From Bacillus sp. ZZV12-4809 (GTDB lineage Bacteria > Bacillota > Bacilli > Bacillales > Cytobacillaceae), in the NCBI RefSeq assembly GCF_009849585.1, contig NZ_VCRN01000010.1, positions 1-64,000 of the forward strand: a DNA stretch of 64,000 nt, written 5' to 3'. Within the stretch, counting starts at the first letter, position 1. Each line of letters begins with the position of its first letter. The position numbers and the translations under genes are program-made. Positions 50,064 through 59,253 of the stretch are shown here, piece after piece. The notes beneath the pieces were generated by a model. That model saw only the letters and a list, made by a program, of their open reading frames with translations. It was not told where the DNA came from and did not search any database.

Positions 50064-50885
50064 ATGATGGAAAAATTGCCGGTCATTTACGTCGTTTCGG
50101 ACTCAGTGGGAGAAACGGCAGAACTTGTAACAAAAGCTGCAACAAGCCAGTTTAATGGCAGTGATATATCTATTAAGCGTTTTCCGTACGTTGAAGAGAA
50201 AGTACATATTGATGAAGTGATTTCGCTGGCAAAGCTGGATAATGGGATGATTGCCTATACAATGGTCAAGCCGGACATGAGGAAATATATTAACCAGCGG
50301 GCTGCTGAAGAAGGGATATATACCTTTGATATTGTCGGGCCTTTAATGGATCAAATCCAAAAAGCATGCGGCATTACACCGCTTTTTGAACCGGGACTGG
50401 TCAGAAAGCTTGATGAGGATTATTTTAAAAAGATTGAGGCAATCGAGTTTGCTGTAAAGTATGATGATGGCCGCGATCCCCGTGGAATATTGAAGGCTGA
50501 TATAGTGCTTATAGGGGTATCAAGGACTTCAAAAACACCTCTTTCCCAGTATCTTGCTCACAAGCGGCTTAAAGTGGCTAACGTACCCCTTGTGCCTGAA
50601 GTCGATCCTCCAGAAGAGCTCTTTCTTGTCCCTCCGGATAAGTGCTTCGGTCTGAAAATAAGCCCTGAGAAATTAAACTTTATTCGAAGAGAACGCCTGA
50701 TATCATTAGGTCTAAGCGATAATGCAAGCTATGCTAATATAGAGAGAATTAAAGAAGAAATAGATTACTTTGAAAGAACCGTTTCCAAAATTAAATGCCC
50801 GGTTATTGATGTCACGAACAAGGCTGTAGAAGAAACGGCCAATATGATTTTCAATCAATACCGGAAAAGCTTTCCGAAAAGCTAG
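50064..50885 (+). CDS. ppsR: Pyruvate, water dikinase regulatory protein (PpsR family)
   Basis: Bifunctional serine/threonine kinase and pyrophosphorylase of the DUF299 family; in B. subtilis it is YqfL, which tunes CcpN activity. The P-loop-like [11 protein letters not shown] lies near residues 151-161. 273 residues. ATG after AAGGAGAAGG. The target in this organism (PPDK/PEP synthase or CcpN) is not shown by sequence. Confidence 0.9.
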   Translation: MMEKLPVIYVVSDSVGETAELVTKAATSQFNGSDISIKRFPYVEEKVHIDEVISLAKLDNGMIAYTMVKPDMRKYINQRAAEEGIYTFDIVGPLMDQIQKACGITPLFEPGLVRKLDEDYFKKIEAIEFAVKYDDGRDPRGILKADIVLIGVSRTSKTPLSQYLAHKRLKVANVPLVPEVDPPEELFLVPPDKCFGLKISPEKLNFIRRERLISLGLSDNASYANIERIKEEIDYFERTVSKIKCPVIDVTNKAVEETANMIFNQYRKSFPKS

Positions 50886-50915
50886 CACATAATTCTTTAT
50901 GTGCCTTTTCTTTTT
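50885..50915 (+). terminator. Terminator of ccpN-ppsR
   Basis: An 8-bp perfect stem (50885-50892 with 50897-50904) and T-rich tail. Confidence 0.8.
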
Positions 50916-50970
50916 TTAACTCGGCAGTCGGGATTGCAGGCTTTCGCTTCATGCAGATTTTTTTCAGGGT

Positions 50971-51024
50971 GAACTGATTGGATCAGAGGGAACCTGACCT
51001 CGAAAATACATTCGCATTTTTTTC
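50971..51024. repeat. Fragment R5 of the dispersed intergenic element
   Basis: Only the 5' part remains: GAACTGATTGGATCAGAGGGAA then CCTCGAAAAT-CATTCGCATTTTTTTC, matching R2 and R3. It lies in the 411-bp gap between ppsR and yqxD. The rest of that gap is AT-rich, with a TATAAT at 51100-51105 that may be a promoter for the dnaG operon. Confidence 0.55.
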
Positions 51025-51296
51025 TGGGCAGGAGAAAAAAACTGCAAAGATAAAATATTGTTGCCAGATAAAATAATGGCAAAATAGAGATTTATGTACT
51101 ATAATAAAAAATTGTGATAAAAATGTACCCGAATAGGTTTAGACTTCATTGCCAAGGAATAAACTATTTATTGTGGCATGTCAAGCTTTCGGTCAAGAAA
51201 AAATTCGACATATCTCACTATGCAAAAGTTATTTATGCAAAGAAGGATTATGCGGAGTGATGTAGAATTATTAGAACATTAGGCAAACCGATCATT

Positions 51297-51737
51297 ATGG
51301 TGGATGCAGATTCCTGTCCTGTTAAAGAGGAAATTGTCGAAATAGCCAATTCCTTTAAATTGGACGCGGTCTTTGTTGCCTCTTATGCTCATATGCAAAA
51401 TGATCTGAGCGGGGCTGTCTGGAAATTTGTAGACAGCAGTAAAGAAGCTGCAGATCTATTCATAATGAATCATGTAAAATCAGGAGATGCAGTTGTTACT
51501 CAAGATATTGGATTGGCATCAACTCTTTTGTTAAAGGGTGTTTATGTCCTTTCTCCCAGGGGAATTTTATTTGAAGAAAGTGAAATTCGAACCGCTTTGG
51601 AAATGAGGCATCTCTCAGCGAAGGCTCGAAAAAGAGGGGTTTATGGTAAAGGGCCCAAACCATTTAGCCAGGAGGACCGATCCAGGTTTGTGCAGCAATT
51701 GACAAAGATTTTGTCGAATCTTGAAGGAATTCGTTAA
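51297..51737 (+). CDS. yqxD: YaiI/YqxD family protein (DUF188)
   Basis: A UPF0178/DUF188 protein of unknown function, 146 residues from ATG 51297, with the conserved DADSCPVK at its very start and RHLSAKARKRGVYGKGPK. The ATG has no ribosome binding site. GGAGTGATG (51254-51262) lies 5 nt before an in-frame ATT at 51267 (MIRTLGKPIIMVDADSCPVK), and the frame is open back to a stop at 51258, so the real protein may start there. It leads yqxD-dnaG-sigA. Confidence 0.85.
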   Translation: MVDADSCPVKEEIVEIANSFKLDAVFVASYAHMQNDLSGAVWKFVDSSKEAADLFIMNHVKSGDAVVTQDIGLASTLLLKGVYVLSPRGILFEESEIRTALEMRHLSAKARKRGVYGKGPKPFSQEDRSRFVQQLTKILSNLEGIR

Positions 51738-51776
51738 TGTTTATCGAATACCTGAGTAAGTAATGGAGTTGTTCAT

Positions 51777-53594
51777 ATGGCAGAACGGATCGCCGAGGAG
51801 AAAGTAAATGAAATTCGGCAGGCTGTAGATATTGTTGATGTCATTGGCGACTATATTCAATTAAACAAGCAAGGACGCAACTATTTTGGGCTTTGTCCTT
51901 TTCATGGCGAAAATACTCCTTCATTTTCTGTTTCACCCGATAAGCAGATTTATCATTGCTTTGGATGCGGAGCTGGAGGCAATGCCTTTTCTTTCTTAAT
52001 GGATTTAGAAGGATATTCATTTCAGGAAGCCGCACTAAAACTTGCTGAAAAGGGAAATGTTAAGCTTGAAATTGATGCAGCATCCGCAGCATCAGCAAAA
52101 TCAATGCCTGTGGATTTACAGCAGATGATGGAAGCCCATGAGCTTCTACGTAAATTTTATCACCATCTGCTTGTAAACACAAAAGATGGTCAGCATGCAT
52201 TAGAATATTTGCTCAATAGGGGATTTACAATGGAATCGATCGAAAAATATCAAATCGGTTACTCATTACAGTCCTGGGATTTTGTTTTCAAGTTCCTGAC
52301 TAAAAGGAAGTTCCCCGAAGATGTCATGGAAAGAGCAGGACTGATCATCAAAAGGGAGAAAGATGGGAGCTATTTTGACCGCTTCCGAGATAGAATTATG
52401 TTCCCTATTTTCGACCGCAGCGGAAATACGATTGCTTTTTCAGGAAGATCACTTGGGGCTGATGAGCCCAAATATTTAAATAGCCCTGAAACAGCAATCT
52501 TTAATAAAAGCAAAATATTATATAATTTTCATTTGGCGAGACCACATATTAAAAAATTGCAGAGAGCCGTTCTTTTTGAAGGGTTTGCAGATGTAATCGC
52601 CGCTGATCGTGCTGGTGTCGGCAATGGCGTTGGTACGATGGGCACTGCTTTAACTGAAGAACATGTTTCTTCCTTAAGAAGAAATGTTCAATCCGTCACG
52701 ATCTGTTATGATTCCGATAATGCCGGTATCGAAGCTGCATACCGGGCAGCAAACTTGCTAATGGAAGCGGGCTGCCAGATCAGAGTGGCACTGATGCCTG
52801 ACGGCTATGATCCGGATGATTATATTAAAGAATACGGCGAAGAAAAATTCCGTCATGATGTAATTGAGTCCAGCATAACCTTTATGGCATTTAAGCTTCG
52901 TTATCTCAGAAGAGGCAAAAGGCTTCAAAATGAAGGAGATAGACTCCTTTATATCGAAGAGGTATTAAAGGAAATCAGCAGGCTAGATAAAGCAGTGGAA
53001 AGAGACCATTATCTACGCCAGCTTGCAAATGAATTTTCACTTTCTCTGGAAGCTTTGAAAGAACAGCAAAAACAAGTATATTACACCGAGAAGAGAAAAA
53101 GCGGCCAGAAGGGAAAAGTTGCTTTCGAGCCTCAAAAAAGGCTGCAGACACCCAAAAGGGCAGACAGTCTGAAACCCGCATACCATACTGCGGAAAGAAG
53201 GCTTATTGCCCACATGCTTAGGAATAGTGACGTAGCATTTAAAGTTCAGGATATGCTTCAGGGAAATACATTTAACATCGATGAACACCAGGCAATTATT
53301 ACCTATCTACTAGGTTTCTACGAAAAAGGCCATACGCCTGATCCGAGCGCATTCATAAATTTTATAAATGATGAAAAGCTTAAGCGCATTGTGGTGGATA
53401 TAGAAATGATGTCCATAAATGATGAATTAAGCGAACAGGAATTAACAGATTACCTTAAACAGGTGTTGAATTATCAAAAGATGTTAAAAATAAAAGAAAA
53501 ACTAAATGAAGAAAAAGAAGCAGAACGCCAAAAGGATTATGCTAAAGCGGCTTTAATCGCAATGGAGATTCTTCATTTGCGAAAATCACTATAA
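51777..53594 (+). CDS. dnaG: DNA primase DnaG
   Basis: Makes RNA primers for replication. CHC2 zinc finger at Cys40, His43, Cys61 and Cys64; TOPRIM domain with LFEGFADVIAA and CYDSDNAG; C-terminal helicase-binding domain. 605 residues. ATG 9 nt after GGAG. Middle gene of the macromolecular synthesis operon. Confidence 0.96.
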   Translation: MAERIAEEKVNEIRQAVDIVDVIGDYIQLNKQGRNYFGLCPFHGENTPSFSVSPDKQIYHCFGCGAGGNAFSFLMDLEGYSFQEAALKLAEKGNVKLEIDAASAASAKSMPVDLQQMMEAHELLRKFYHHLLVNTKDGQHALEYLLNRGFTMESIEKYQIGYSLQSWDFVFKFLTKRKFPEDVMERAGLIIKREKDGSYFDRFRDRIMFPIFDRSGNTIAFSGRSLGADEPKYLNSPETAIFNKSKILYNFHLARPHIKKLQRAVLFEGFADVIAADRAGVGNGVGTMGTALTEEHVSSLRRNVQSVTICYDSDNAGIEAAYRAANLLMEAGCQIRVALMPDGYDPDDYIKEYGEEKFRHDVIESSITFMAFKLRYLRRGKRLQNEGDRLLYIEEVLKEISRLDKAVERDHYLRQLANEFSLSLEALKEQQKQVYYTEKRKSGQKGKVAFEPQKRLQTPKRADSLKPAYHTAERRLIAHMLRNSDVAFKVQDMLQGNTFNIDEHQAIITYLLGFYEKGHTPDPSAFINFINDEKLKRIVVDIEMMSINDELSEQELTDYLKQVLNYQKMLKIKEKLNEEKEAERQKDYAKAALIAMEILHLRKSL

Positions 53595-53699
53595 AAAGCC
53601 TGTGCCTTAATAAATGTTTTGGGATTTAGCGTCTCCTAAGGAATAGTCCCATTTGAAGATGTATTAGAATGTGTGTGATTTTTGGAAGGAGGGGGACAT

Positions 53700-54824
53700 A
53701 TGGCTGAAAAGTCGGCCCGTTCAAAAGAGGTTGATACAGAGTTGACCCTTGAACAAGCGAAAGATCTATTAGTTGAAATAGGAAAAAAGACAGGTGTCCT
53801 TGCCTATGATGATATAGCAGAAAGATTGTCTCAATTTGAACTCGATTCCCACCAAATGGATGAATTCTATGAATTCCTTGGAGATCAGGGTGTTGAGTTA
53901 GTCGGAGATAATGAAAATGAAGACCCAAACGTTCAGGAACTTGCAAAAAATGAGGAAGAATTTGACCTTAATGATTTAAGTGTCCCTCCAGGTGTGAAAA
54001 TTAATGATCCTGTCCGCATGTATTTAAAAGAAATTGGACGTGTTGACTTACTCTCTGCAGAGGAAGAGATTGCACTCGCCAATCGAATTGAGGAAGGCGA
54101 CGAAGAGGCGAAAAGACGTCTCGCAGAAGCGAACCTCCGATTGGTTGTAAGTATCGCCAAAAGGTATGTAGGACGCGGAATGCTGTTTCTTGATCTTATC
54201 CAGGAAGGCAATATGGGACTGATTAAAGCGGTCGAAAAGTTTGACTACCGCAAAGGATTTAAGTTCAGTACGTATGCAACATGGTGGATCCGCCAGGCTA
54301 TCACGAGAGCAATTGCTGACCAGGCCAGGACCATTCGTATCCCTGTTCATATGGTGGAAACCATTAATAAATTGATCCGTGTTCAGCGCCAGCTACTTCA
54401 GGATCTTGGCCGTGAACCAACACCAGAAGAAATTGCTGAAGATATGGATTTAACTCCAGACAAAGTAAGAGAAATTCTTAAGATTGCACAGGAACCTGTT
54501 TCATTGGAAACACCTATTGGTGAGGAAGATGACTCTCACTTAGGTGACTTTATCGAAGATCAGGATGCCACTTCTCCATCAGAGCATGCGGCATACGAGC
54601 TCCTGAAAGAGCAGCTTGAAGATGTTCTGGACACTCTGACTGACCGTGAAGAAAATGTTTTGCGTCTTCGATTCGGTCTTGATGATGGACGTACTAGAAC
54701 TCTTGAAGAAGTGGGCAAGGTTTTTGGCGTTACGCGCGAACGTATTCGCCAAATTGAAGCTAAAGCTTTAAGAAAGCTGCGCCATCCGAGCAGAAGCAAA
54801 CGTTTAAAAGACTTTTTAGAATAA
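53700..54824 (+). CDS. sigA: RNA polymerase sigma factor SigA (RpoD)
   Basis: Primary sigma factor. Region 1.1 is short; regions 2.1-2.4 ([15 protein letters not shown] [17 protein letters not shown]), region 3, and region 4 helix-turn-helix ([19 protein letters not shown]) are all present. ATG 53700 after GGAGGGGG gives 374 residues (371 in B. subtilis). The frame from 53682 would include the ribosome binding site. It ends at a strong terminator. Confidence 0.98.
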   Translation: MAEKSARSKEVDTELTLEQAKDLLVEIGKKTGVLAYDDIAERLSQFELDSHQMDEFYEFLGDQGVELVGDNENEDPNVQELAKNEEEFDLNDLSVPPGVKINDPVRMYLKEIGRVDLLSAEEEIALANRIEEGDEEAKRRLAEANLRLVVSIAKRYVGRGMLFLDLIQEGNMGLIKAVEKFDYRKGFKFSTYATWWIRQAITRAIADQARTIRIPVHMVETINKLIRVQRQLLQDLGREPTPEEIAEDMDLTPDKVREILKIAQEPVSLETPIGEEDDSHLGDFIEDQDATSPSEHAAYELLKEQLEDVLDTLTDREENVLRLRFGLDDGRTRTLEEVGKVFGVTRERIRQIEAKALRKLRHPSRSKRLKDFLE

Positions 54825-54840
54825 AAAATATTGCCAGTGG

Positions 54841-54879
54841 ATAGTTTACTTCTTAAAATGGAAGTAAACTATTTTTTTT
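54841..54879 (+). terminator. Terminator of the dnaG-sigA operon
   Basis: A perfect 12-bp stem (54841-54852 with 54861-54872), 8-nt loop and a T-run. Confidence 0.95.
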
Positions 54880-54896
54880 GACAGGATGTGCTTTGG

Positions 54897-55424
54897 TTGG
54901 AAGAAAACAGAAAAGTAATCATTGTTAACGAACTGCTGCATTGGAAAAAGAGCCGAATGCTGCCTGACCAATATTGTGACTACCTGCTTACTCTTTACAC
55001 CGAGGGAAGTCGGCCTAAGGAAATAAAAAAGCCTAAAAAAACAGTGCTGCTATCTCTTGCCAACCTTATTCTCCTGCTGCTGATTCCAATTTCTGCTTTA
55101 TTAATTTATTTTACTGAATTGTCAATAACTTTGCAAACTGTCATTTTAACTCTTTTCATTTTTGCATGTATTTTCTTTCTTTTTTATTTTTCTAAAAAAG
55201 TAAAAATGATGCATATTCCTATCATTTCGGCAGCTTTGATTTTACTGATGGAATCTGTTGGCTTTGTATCGGAGCTATATCCCAAAAACGAGAACATTCT
55301 ATATGTTGCCCTAGTACTTAATTGTATTATTTGGCTGTTTGCAGGATTTAAATGGAAGCTTCTATATTTATGGATATCAGGGATGCTTGGATTCTTATTA
55401 TTAGTTATTTCTATATTCATATAA
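54897..55424 (+). CDS. Hypothetical membrane protein downstream of sigA
   Basis: 175 residues: a soluble N-terminal part (about 40 residues, with LLHWKKSRMLPDQYCDYLLTLY), then five or so membrane helices to the C-terminus. Not a family I can name; the N-terminal stretch resembles a short helical docking segment. Start TTG 54897 with AGGATG 8 nt upstream; GTG 54888 overlaps it. It lies just after the sigA terminator, so it depends on readthrough or its own promoter. AT-rich, like neighbouring intergenic DNA. Confidence 0.8.
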   Translation: MEENRKVIIVNELLHWKKSRMLPDQYCDYLLTLYTEGSRPKEIKKPKKTVLLSLANLILLLLIPISALLIYFTELSITLQTVILTLFIFACIFFLFYFSKKVKMMHIPIISAALILLMESVGFVSELYPKNENILYVALVLNCIIWLFAGFKWKLLYLWISGMLGFLLLVISIFI

Positions 55425-55451
55425 TAAAATATTTTAAAAAGTTTTTAAATG

Positions 55452-55481
55452 TTGAGAAAACTTAAGTAACCCTTATATAAT
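55452..55481 (+). promoter_or_regulatory. Sigma-A promoter for the acyl-CoA dehydrogenase gene
   Basis: TTGAGA (55452-55457), 18 bp, TATAAT (55476-55481). The cre site begins 4 bp after the -10. Confidence 0.75.
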
Positions 55482-55485
55482 AGTA

Positions 55486-55500
55486 ATGAAAGCGTATACA
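55486..55500 (+). promoter_or_regulatory. cre site (CcpA) at the acyl-CoA dehydrogenase promoter
   Basis: ATGAAAGCGTATACA matches every defined position of WTGNAANCGNWNNCW and overlaps the expected transcription start, the classic place for CcpA repression. It fits shut-off of fatty acid oxidation during growth on sugar. Confidence 0.75.
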
Positions 55501-55527
55501 ACTTTTGTTCTTATAAGGGGGATGGAC

Positions 55528-56667
55528 ATGAATTTTGACTTGACTGCAGAACAGAATATGATCCTTAAAACAATCAGGGAATTCGCTCAGGAAGAAGTGG
55601 CACCGGGGGCTTTGGAAAGAGACCGTACAAAGGAATTTCCGATAGAAGTGTTTAAAAAAATGGCGGACCTTGGCTTGATGGGACTTCCTTTTCCTGAAGA
55701 ATATGGCGGCGCAGGGGCAGATACTGTAAGCTTTGCTATTGTAACAGAGGAGCTTAGCAGAGCATGCGCGTCTACGGGAATCACTTACTCGGCACATATT
55801 TCACTAGGGGGGGCACCGCTTTATTTATTCGGGACCGAGGAGCAGAAACAAAAGTATCTGGTGCCCATTTGTACCGGCGAGTCTTTTGGAGCTTTCGGGC
55901 TAACAGAGCCTAATGCAGGCTCCGATGCTGGCGGTACTCGAACAACAGCAGTCGAAAAAGATGGTGAATATATCATTAATGGTAATAAATGCTTTATTAC
56001 GAACGCCAGCTATGCTAAGCATTTAGCTTTGACTGCAGTCACTGGTGAAGTGGATGGAAAAAAAGAAATCAGTGCAATTATTGTTCCAACAGATGCAGAA
56101 GGATTTACCGTTATTGATAATTATGAAAAGATGGGGCTCAATGCATCAAATACTACTGAACTTGTCCTTGATGACGTACGCGTTTCGACTGAGCACTTGC
56201 TCGGCAAAAAAGGCGAGGGCTTTAAACAGTTTTTAATCACACTGGATGGTGGGCGTATTGGTATTGGAGCAATGGCTCTGGGGATAGCGCAGGCTGCTTA
56301 TGAAAAGGCACTTCAATATGCAAAAGAGCGCCAGCAGTTCGGCCGTTCTCTCTCAAACTTCCAAGCTATTCAATTTAAACTTGCAGATATGGCGATGAAG
56401 ATAGAATTGGCACGAAATATGGTGTACAAGGCTGCATGGCTGAAAGACCAGGGAAGACCTTTTGCCAAAGAAGCTTCCATGTGCAAGCTCTATGCTTCCG
56501 AAATCTGTATGGAAATCACCGACCAGGCTGTACAGATCCACGGCGGATACGGGTATATGAAAGAATACCAGGTAGAACGCTACATGAGGGACGGTAAGCT
56601 CACGGAAATCGGTGAAGGCACCTCTGAAGTGCAGCGAATGGTCATTGCGCGCCTCATTGGATGCTAA
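55528..56667 (+). CDS. Acyl-CoA dehydrogenase
   Basis: FAD flavoenzyme of fatty acid or branched-chain beta-oxidation. The signature FGLTEPNAGSDAGG and the catalytic base Glu363 in GEGTSE place it with short-chain or butyryl-CoA dehydrogenases (AcdA/MmgC-like). 379 residues. ATG 55528 is 6-7 nt after AAGGGGG; the frame opens inside the cre site at 55486 and was trimmed. Monocistronic, with its own promoter, cre and terminator. Chain-length preference cannot be told. Confidence 0.93.
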   Translation: MNFDLTAEQNMILKTIREFAQEEVAPGALERDRTKEFPIEVFKKMADLGLMGLPFPEEYGGAGADTVSFAIVTEELSRACASTGITYSAHISLGGAPLYLFGTEEQKQKYLVPICTGESFGAFGLTEPNAGSDAGGTRTTAVEKDGEYIINGNKCFITNASYAKHLALTAVTGEVDGKKEISAIIVPTDAEGFTVIDNYEKMGLNASNTTELVLDDVRVSTEHLLGKKGEGFKQFLITLDGGRIGIGAMALGIAQAAYEKALQYAKERQQFGRSLSNFQAIQFKLADMAMKIELARNMVYKAAWLKDQGRPFAKEASMCKLYASEICMEITDQAVQIHGGYGYMKEYQVERYMRDGKLTEIGEGTSEVQRMVIARLIGC

Positions 56668-56706
56668 TAACTATTTGCGGTTTACGAGGTGAAATAATTA
56701 ACATAG

Positions 56707-56733
56707 ACTCCATCCTCAGGATGGAGTTTTTTG
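56707..56733 (+). terminator. Terminator of the acyl-CoA dehydrogenase gene
   Basis: A perfect 9-bp stem (56707-56715 with 56719-56727), TCA loop and six T's. Confidence 0.9.
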
Positions 56734-56860
56734 TCCAATTTATGAACAAGATTTGACAAAGTTTACAATAGGGCTTTTCCTTCTGTCTTTTTTAAAGTAA
56801 AATAGAAATTGTTTGTATACTTACTTAAACTGAATGTGCTTACATAAGGGAGGTTAAATC

Positions 56861-57226
56861 ATGAATCGCAATCCAATCATTCCATTTGTGTTGATTATGG
56901 TTTTTGGTGTGGTAGCAATGTTCCTTGTTTCTTTTAAAGGTCTTGGCGATATGGAAGAGCTTGCAAAAGAACAGGAAGGCGGCGGTGCTGAAACTGAAGA
57001 AACTGCAGCTGCGACCCCTGAAGAAGTTTACCAGAAGAGCTGTATCGGATGTCACGGTGACCAGTATCAAGGTGGAGTTGGTCCTGCTCTAAAAGGTGTA
57101 GGCGATCGTTTATCACAGGATGAGATCGCAGAAATCGTAGTAAACGGTAAAGGCTCAATGCCTTCAGGATTAGTGCCTCAGGACAAAGCTGCCGAAATGG
57201 CTGAATGGTTAGCAGGCCTTAAGTAA
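56861..57226 (+). CDS. cccA: Membrane-anchored cytochrome c550
   Basis: Small c-type cytochrome facing the outside of the membrane, carrying electrons in respiration. One membrane anchor (residues 6-26), an acidic Glu/Ala-rich linker (30-55), and one heme site CIGCH (Cys61, Cys64, His65) with Met100 as the sixth ligand. 121 residues (120 in B. subtilis). ATG after GGGAGG. Needs cytochrome c maturation proteins encoded elsewhere. Confidence 0.95.
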   Translation: MNRNPIIPFVLIMVFGVVAMFLVSFKGLGDMEELAKEQEGGGAETEETAAATPEEVYQKSCIGCHGDQYQGGVGPALKGVGDRLSQDEIAEIVVNGKGSMPSGLVPQDKAAEMAEWLAGLK

Positions 57227-57237
57227 TACCTATAATC

Positions 57238-57270
57238 AAAGTCCTTTGCATATGTAAAGGACTTTTTTTA
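57238..57270 (+). terminator. First terminator after cccA
   Basis: A perfect 10-bp stem (57238-57247 with 57256-57265), 8-nt loop and T-run. Confidence 0.9.
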
Positions 57271-57283
57271 TACTATAAGAAAG

Positions 57284-57311
57284 GCTATCGTAATTTGACG
57301 ATAGCTTTTTT
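57284..57311 (+). terminator. Second hairpin after cccA
   Basis: A 7-bp stem (57284-57290 with 57299-57305), 8-nt loop and six T's: a back-up terminator, or a leader terminator for trmK. Confidence 0.75.
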
Positions 57312-57375
57312 AGCTTTTGCTCAAGGAGAGCAGGCTCTAGGCGCTTTTAACAATACATAAATAAGTGGTGACAGA

Positions 57376-58083
57376 ATGAATACAGAGAAATTATCGAAAC
57401 GGCTTGAATCTGTAGCAAATTATATTCCCAAAGGAGCCCGACTGGCTGATATAGGCTCAGACCATGCTTATTTGCCATGTTATGCAGTAAAGAAAGGGAT
57501 TGTCCCTTTTGCCGTTGCTGGTGAAGTGGTGGAGGGTCCCTATCAATCCGCAAAAAAACAAGTGAGACAGGAGGGACTCGAAAATCAGATCTCAGTAAGA
57601 AAAGGAAACGGGCTTGTAGTGATTGAGCAAAATGAAGTTGACTGCGTAACCATTGCAGGTATGGGAGGAGCTTTGATTGCGAGTATTCTTGAAGAGGGGA
57701 AGGACAAGCTTGCTTCTGTAAAGAGGCTTATTCTCCAGCCTAATTTAAGTGCCATCTCCATTAGAAGCTGGCTGATTGAAAATGGCTGGGAGCTAATAGC
57801 AGAAGAAATTCTTGAGGAAGACGGAAAGATCTATGAAATCCTTGGAGCTGAAAAAGGAGAGCCGTTGAAACCTTACAAGAACAAAGAGCAAGGTTTGCTG
57901 ATGGGTCCTTTTCTAATGGAGCAAAAATCAGCAGCATTTCAAAACAAGTGGCTCAGTGAAATGAAGAATTGGGAGAGAATTCTTCATCAGCTTGAAAAAG
58001 CAGCATACTCCAGTGAAACAGAAGAGAGAAAACAGGAGTTAAAGCAAAAAATCAAAATGGCAGAGGAGGTATTGATGCTGTGA
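57376..58083 (+). CDS. trmK: tRNA (adenine(22)-N(1))-methyltransferase
   Basis: SAM-dependent enzyme making m1A22 in tRNA (YqfN in B. subtilis). SAM motif LADIGSDHAYLP and the conserved AGMGG (near 95-99), with a C-terminal coiled-coil segment. 235 residues. ATG with GGTGAC upstream. GTGA overlap with yqfO. Confidence 0.93.
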   Translation: MNTEKLSKRLESVANYIPKGARLADIGSDHAYLPCYAVKKGIVPFAVAGEVVEGPYQSAKKQVRQEGLENQISVRKGNGLVVIEQNEVDCVTIAGMGGALIASILEEGKDKLASVKRLILQPNLSAISIRSWLIENGWELIAEEILEEDGKIYEILGAEKGEPLKPYKNKEQGLLMGPFLMEQKSAAFQNKWLSEMKNWERILHQLEKAAYSSETEERKQELKQKIKMAEEVLML

Positions 58084-59195
58084 AAAAAGTTAACGGACAT
58101 GAGATTATCCAATTATTTGAACAGTTTTCCCCAAAAGTGTATGCGATGGAAGGAGACAAGATTGGCCTTCAGGTTGGCAGGCTGAATGTTCCAGTTGATA
58201 ATGTCATGATTGCCCTGGATGTGCTGGAAGATGTCGTTGATGAGGCAATTGAAAAGAATGTGCAGCTGATCATTGCTCATCATCCCTTAATCTTCAGACC
58301 TCTGCAAAAAATTCCTACTGATACACCATCAGGGAGAATTATTGAAAAGCTTATAAAACATGATATCGCCGTTTATGCTGCACATACGAATTTGGATATT
58401 GCAAATGGCGGGGTTAATGATATGCTGGCTGATGCACTGAGGCTAACCAATACGGAAGTTTTATATCCCACATATGAGACTGTATTGAAAAAGCTTGCTG
58501 TGTTTGTACCTGAAGAAAATGCTGAGCCGTTAAGACAAGCTCTTGGAAACGCAGGGGCAGGTTCAATTGGCAATTACAGTCATTGCTCTTTTACCTCTTC
58601 GGGAACAGGGCAGTTTAAACCTGGCAGTGAGGCAAATCCTCATATTGGCCAGCAGGGTGAGCTTGAATCTATTAATGAAGTCTGCATTGAGACCATTTTT
58701 CCTGAACATATAGAAAAGAAAGTGCTGTCTGCTATGTTCAAAAACCATCCATATGAAGAAGTTGCCTACGATATTTATAAGCTTGAAAACAAGGGTGAAG
58801 TCCTGGGTCTGGGTAAAATCGGCGTAATCGGCGAAATGACTCTGGCTGAATTTGCGAAGCATGTAAAGCAAACACTTGAAGTGGAGGGAGTTCGTGTAGT
58901 GGGTGACCTTTCATCAAAAGTGAAGAAAGTTGCTGTACTGGGAGGAGATGGGAACAAGTACTTTATGTCAGCAAAGATGAAGGGTGCTGACGTATATGTG
59001 ACAGGAGACATGTATTACCATGTGGCACATGACGCTATGATGATGGGTCTGAATATTGTTGATCCTGGCCATAATGTTGAAAAGGTAATGAAAAAAGGAG
59101 TAGCCCAAAAATTATCTCAGATGTGTACGGAAAAAGGATATAACGTATCCATTTTTCCTTCCTTAATTCATACAGATCCTTTTAAATTTGTCTGA
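58080..59195 (+). CDS. yqfO: Nif3-like dinuclear metal center hexameric protein YqfO
   Basis: DUF34/NIF3 family protein of unknown exact role, often labelled GTP cyclohydrolase I type 2. Metal ligands in AHHPLIF, AAHTNLDIANGG and GDMYYHVAHDA, and a PII-like insert in the middle. 371 residues, the long Firmicute form. GTG start overlapping the trmK stop by 4 nt. Confidence 0.93.
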   Translation: MKKVNGHEIIQLFEQFSPKVYAMEGDKIGLQVGRLNVPVDNVMIALDVLEDVVDEAIEKNVQLIIAHHPLIFRPLQKIPTDTPSGRIIEKLIKHDIAVYAAHTNLDIANGGVNDMLADALRLTNTEVLYPTYETVLKKLAVFVPEENAEPLRQALGNAGAGSIGNYSHCSFTSSGTGQFKPGSEANPHIGQQGELESINEVCIETIFPEHIEKKVLSAMFKNHPYEEVAYDIYKLENKGEVLGLGKIGVIGEMTLAEFAKHVKQTLEVEGVRVVGDLSSKVKKVAVLGGDGNKYFMSAKMKGADVYVTGDMYYHVAHDAMMMGLNIVDPGHNVEKVMKKGVAQKLSQMCTEKGYNVSIFPSLIHTDPFKFV

Positions 59196-59203
59196 TAATC
59201 AAA

Positions 59204-59236
59204 AGAACCGGATTCCCTCAGGGTCCGGTTCTGTTT
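59204..59236. terminator. Terminator between yqfO and ispH
   Basis: A perfect 9-bp stem (59204-59212 with 59224-59232) between convergent genes. Confidence 0.8.
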
Positions 59237-59253
59237 GTAAGAATTTATTTATT

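Noticed and set aside
57284..57311. Riboswitch-like tandem hairpins before trmK
   Set aside because: Both hairpins are simple stems with T-tails, best read as tandem terminators; no aptamer-like conserved sequence.
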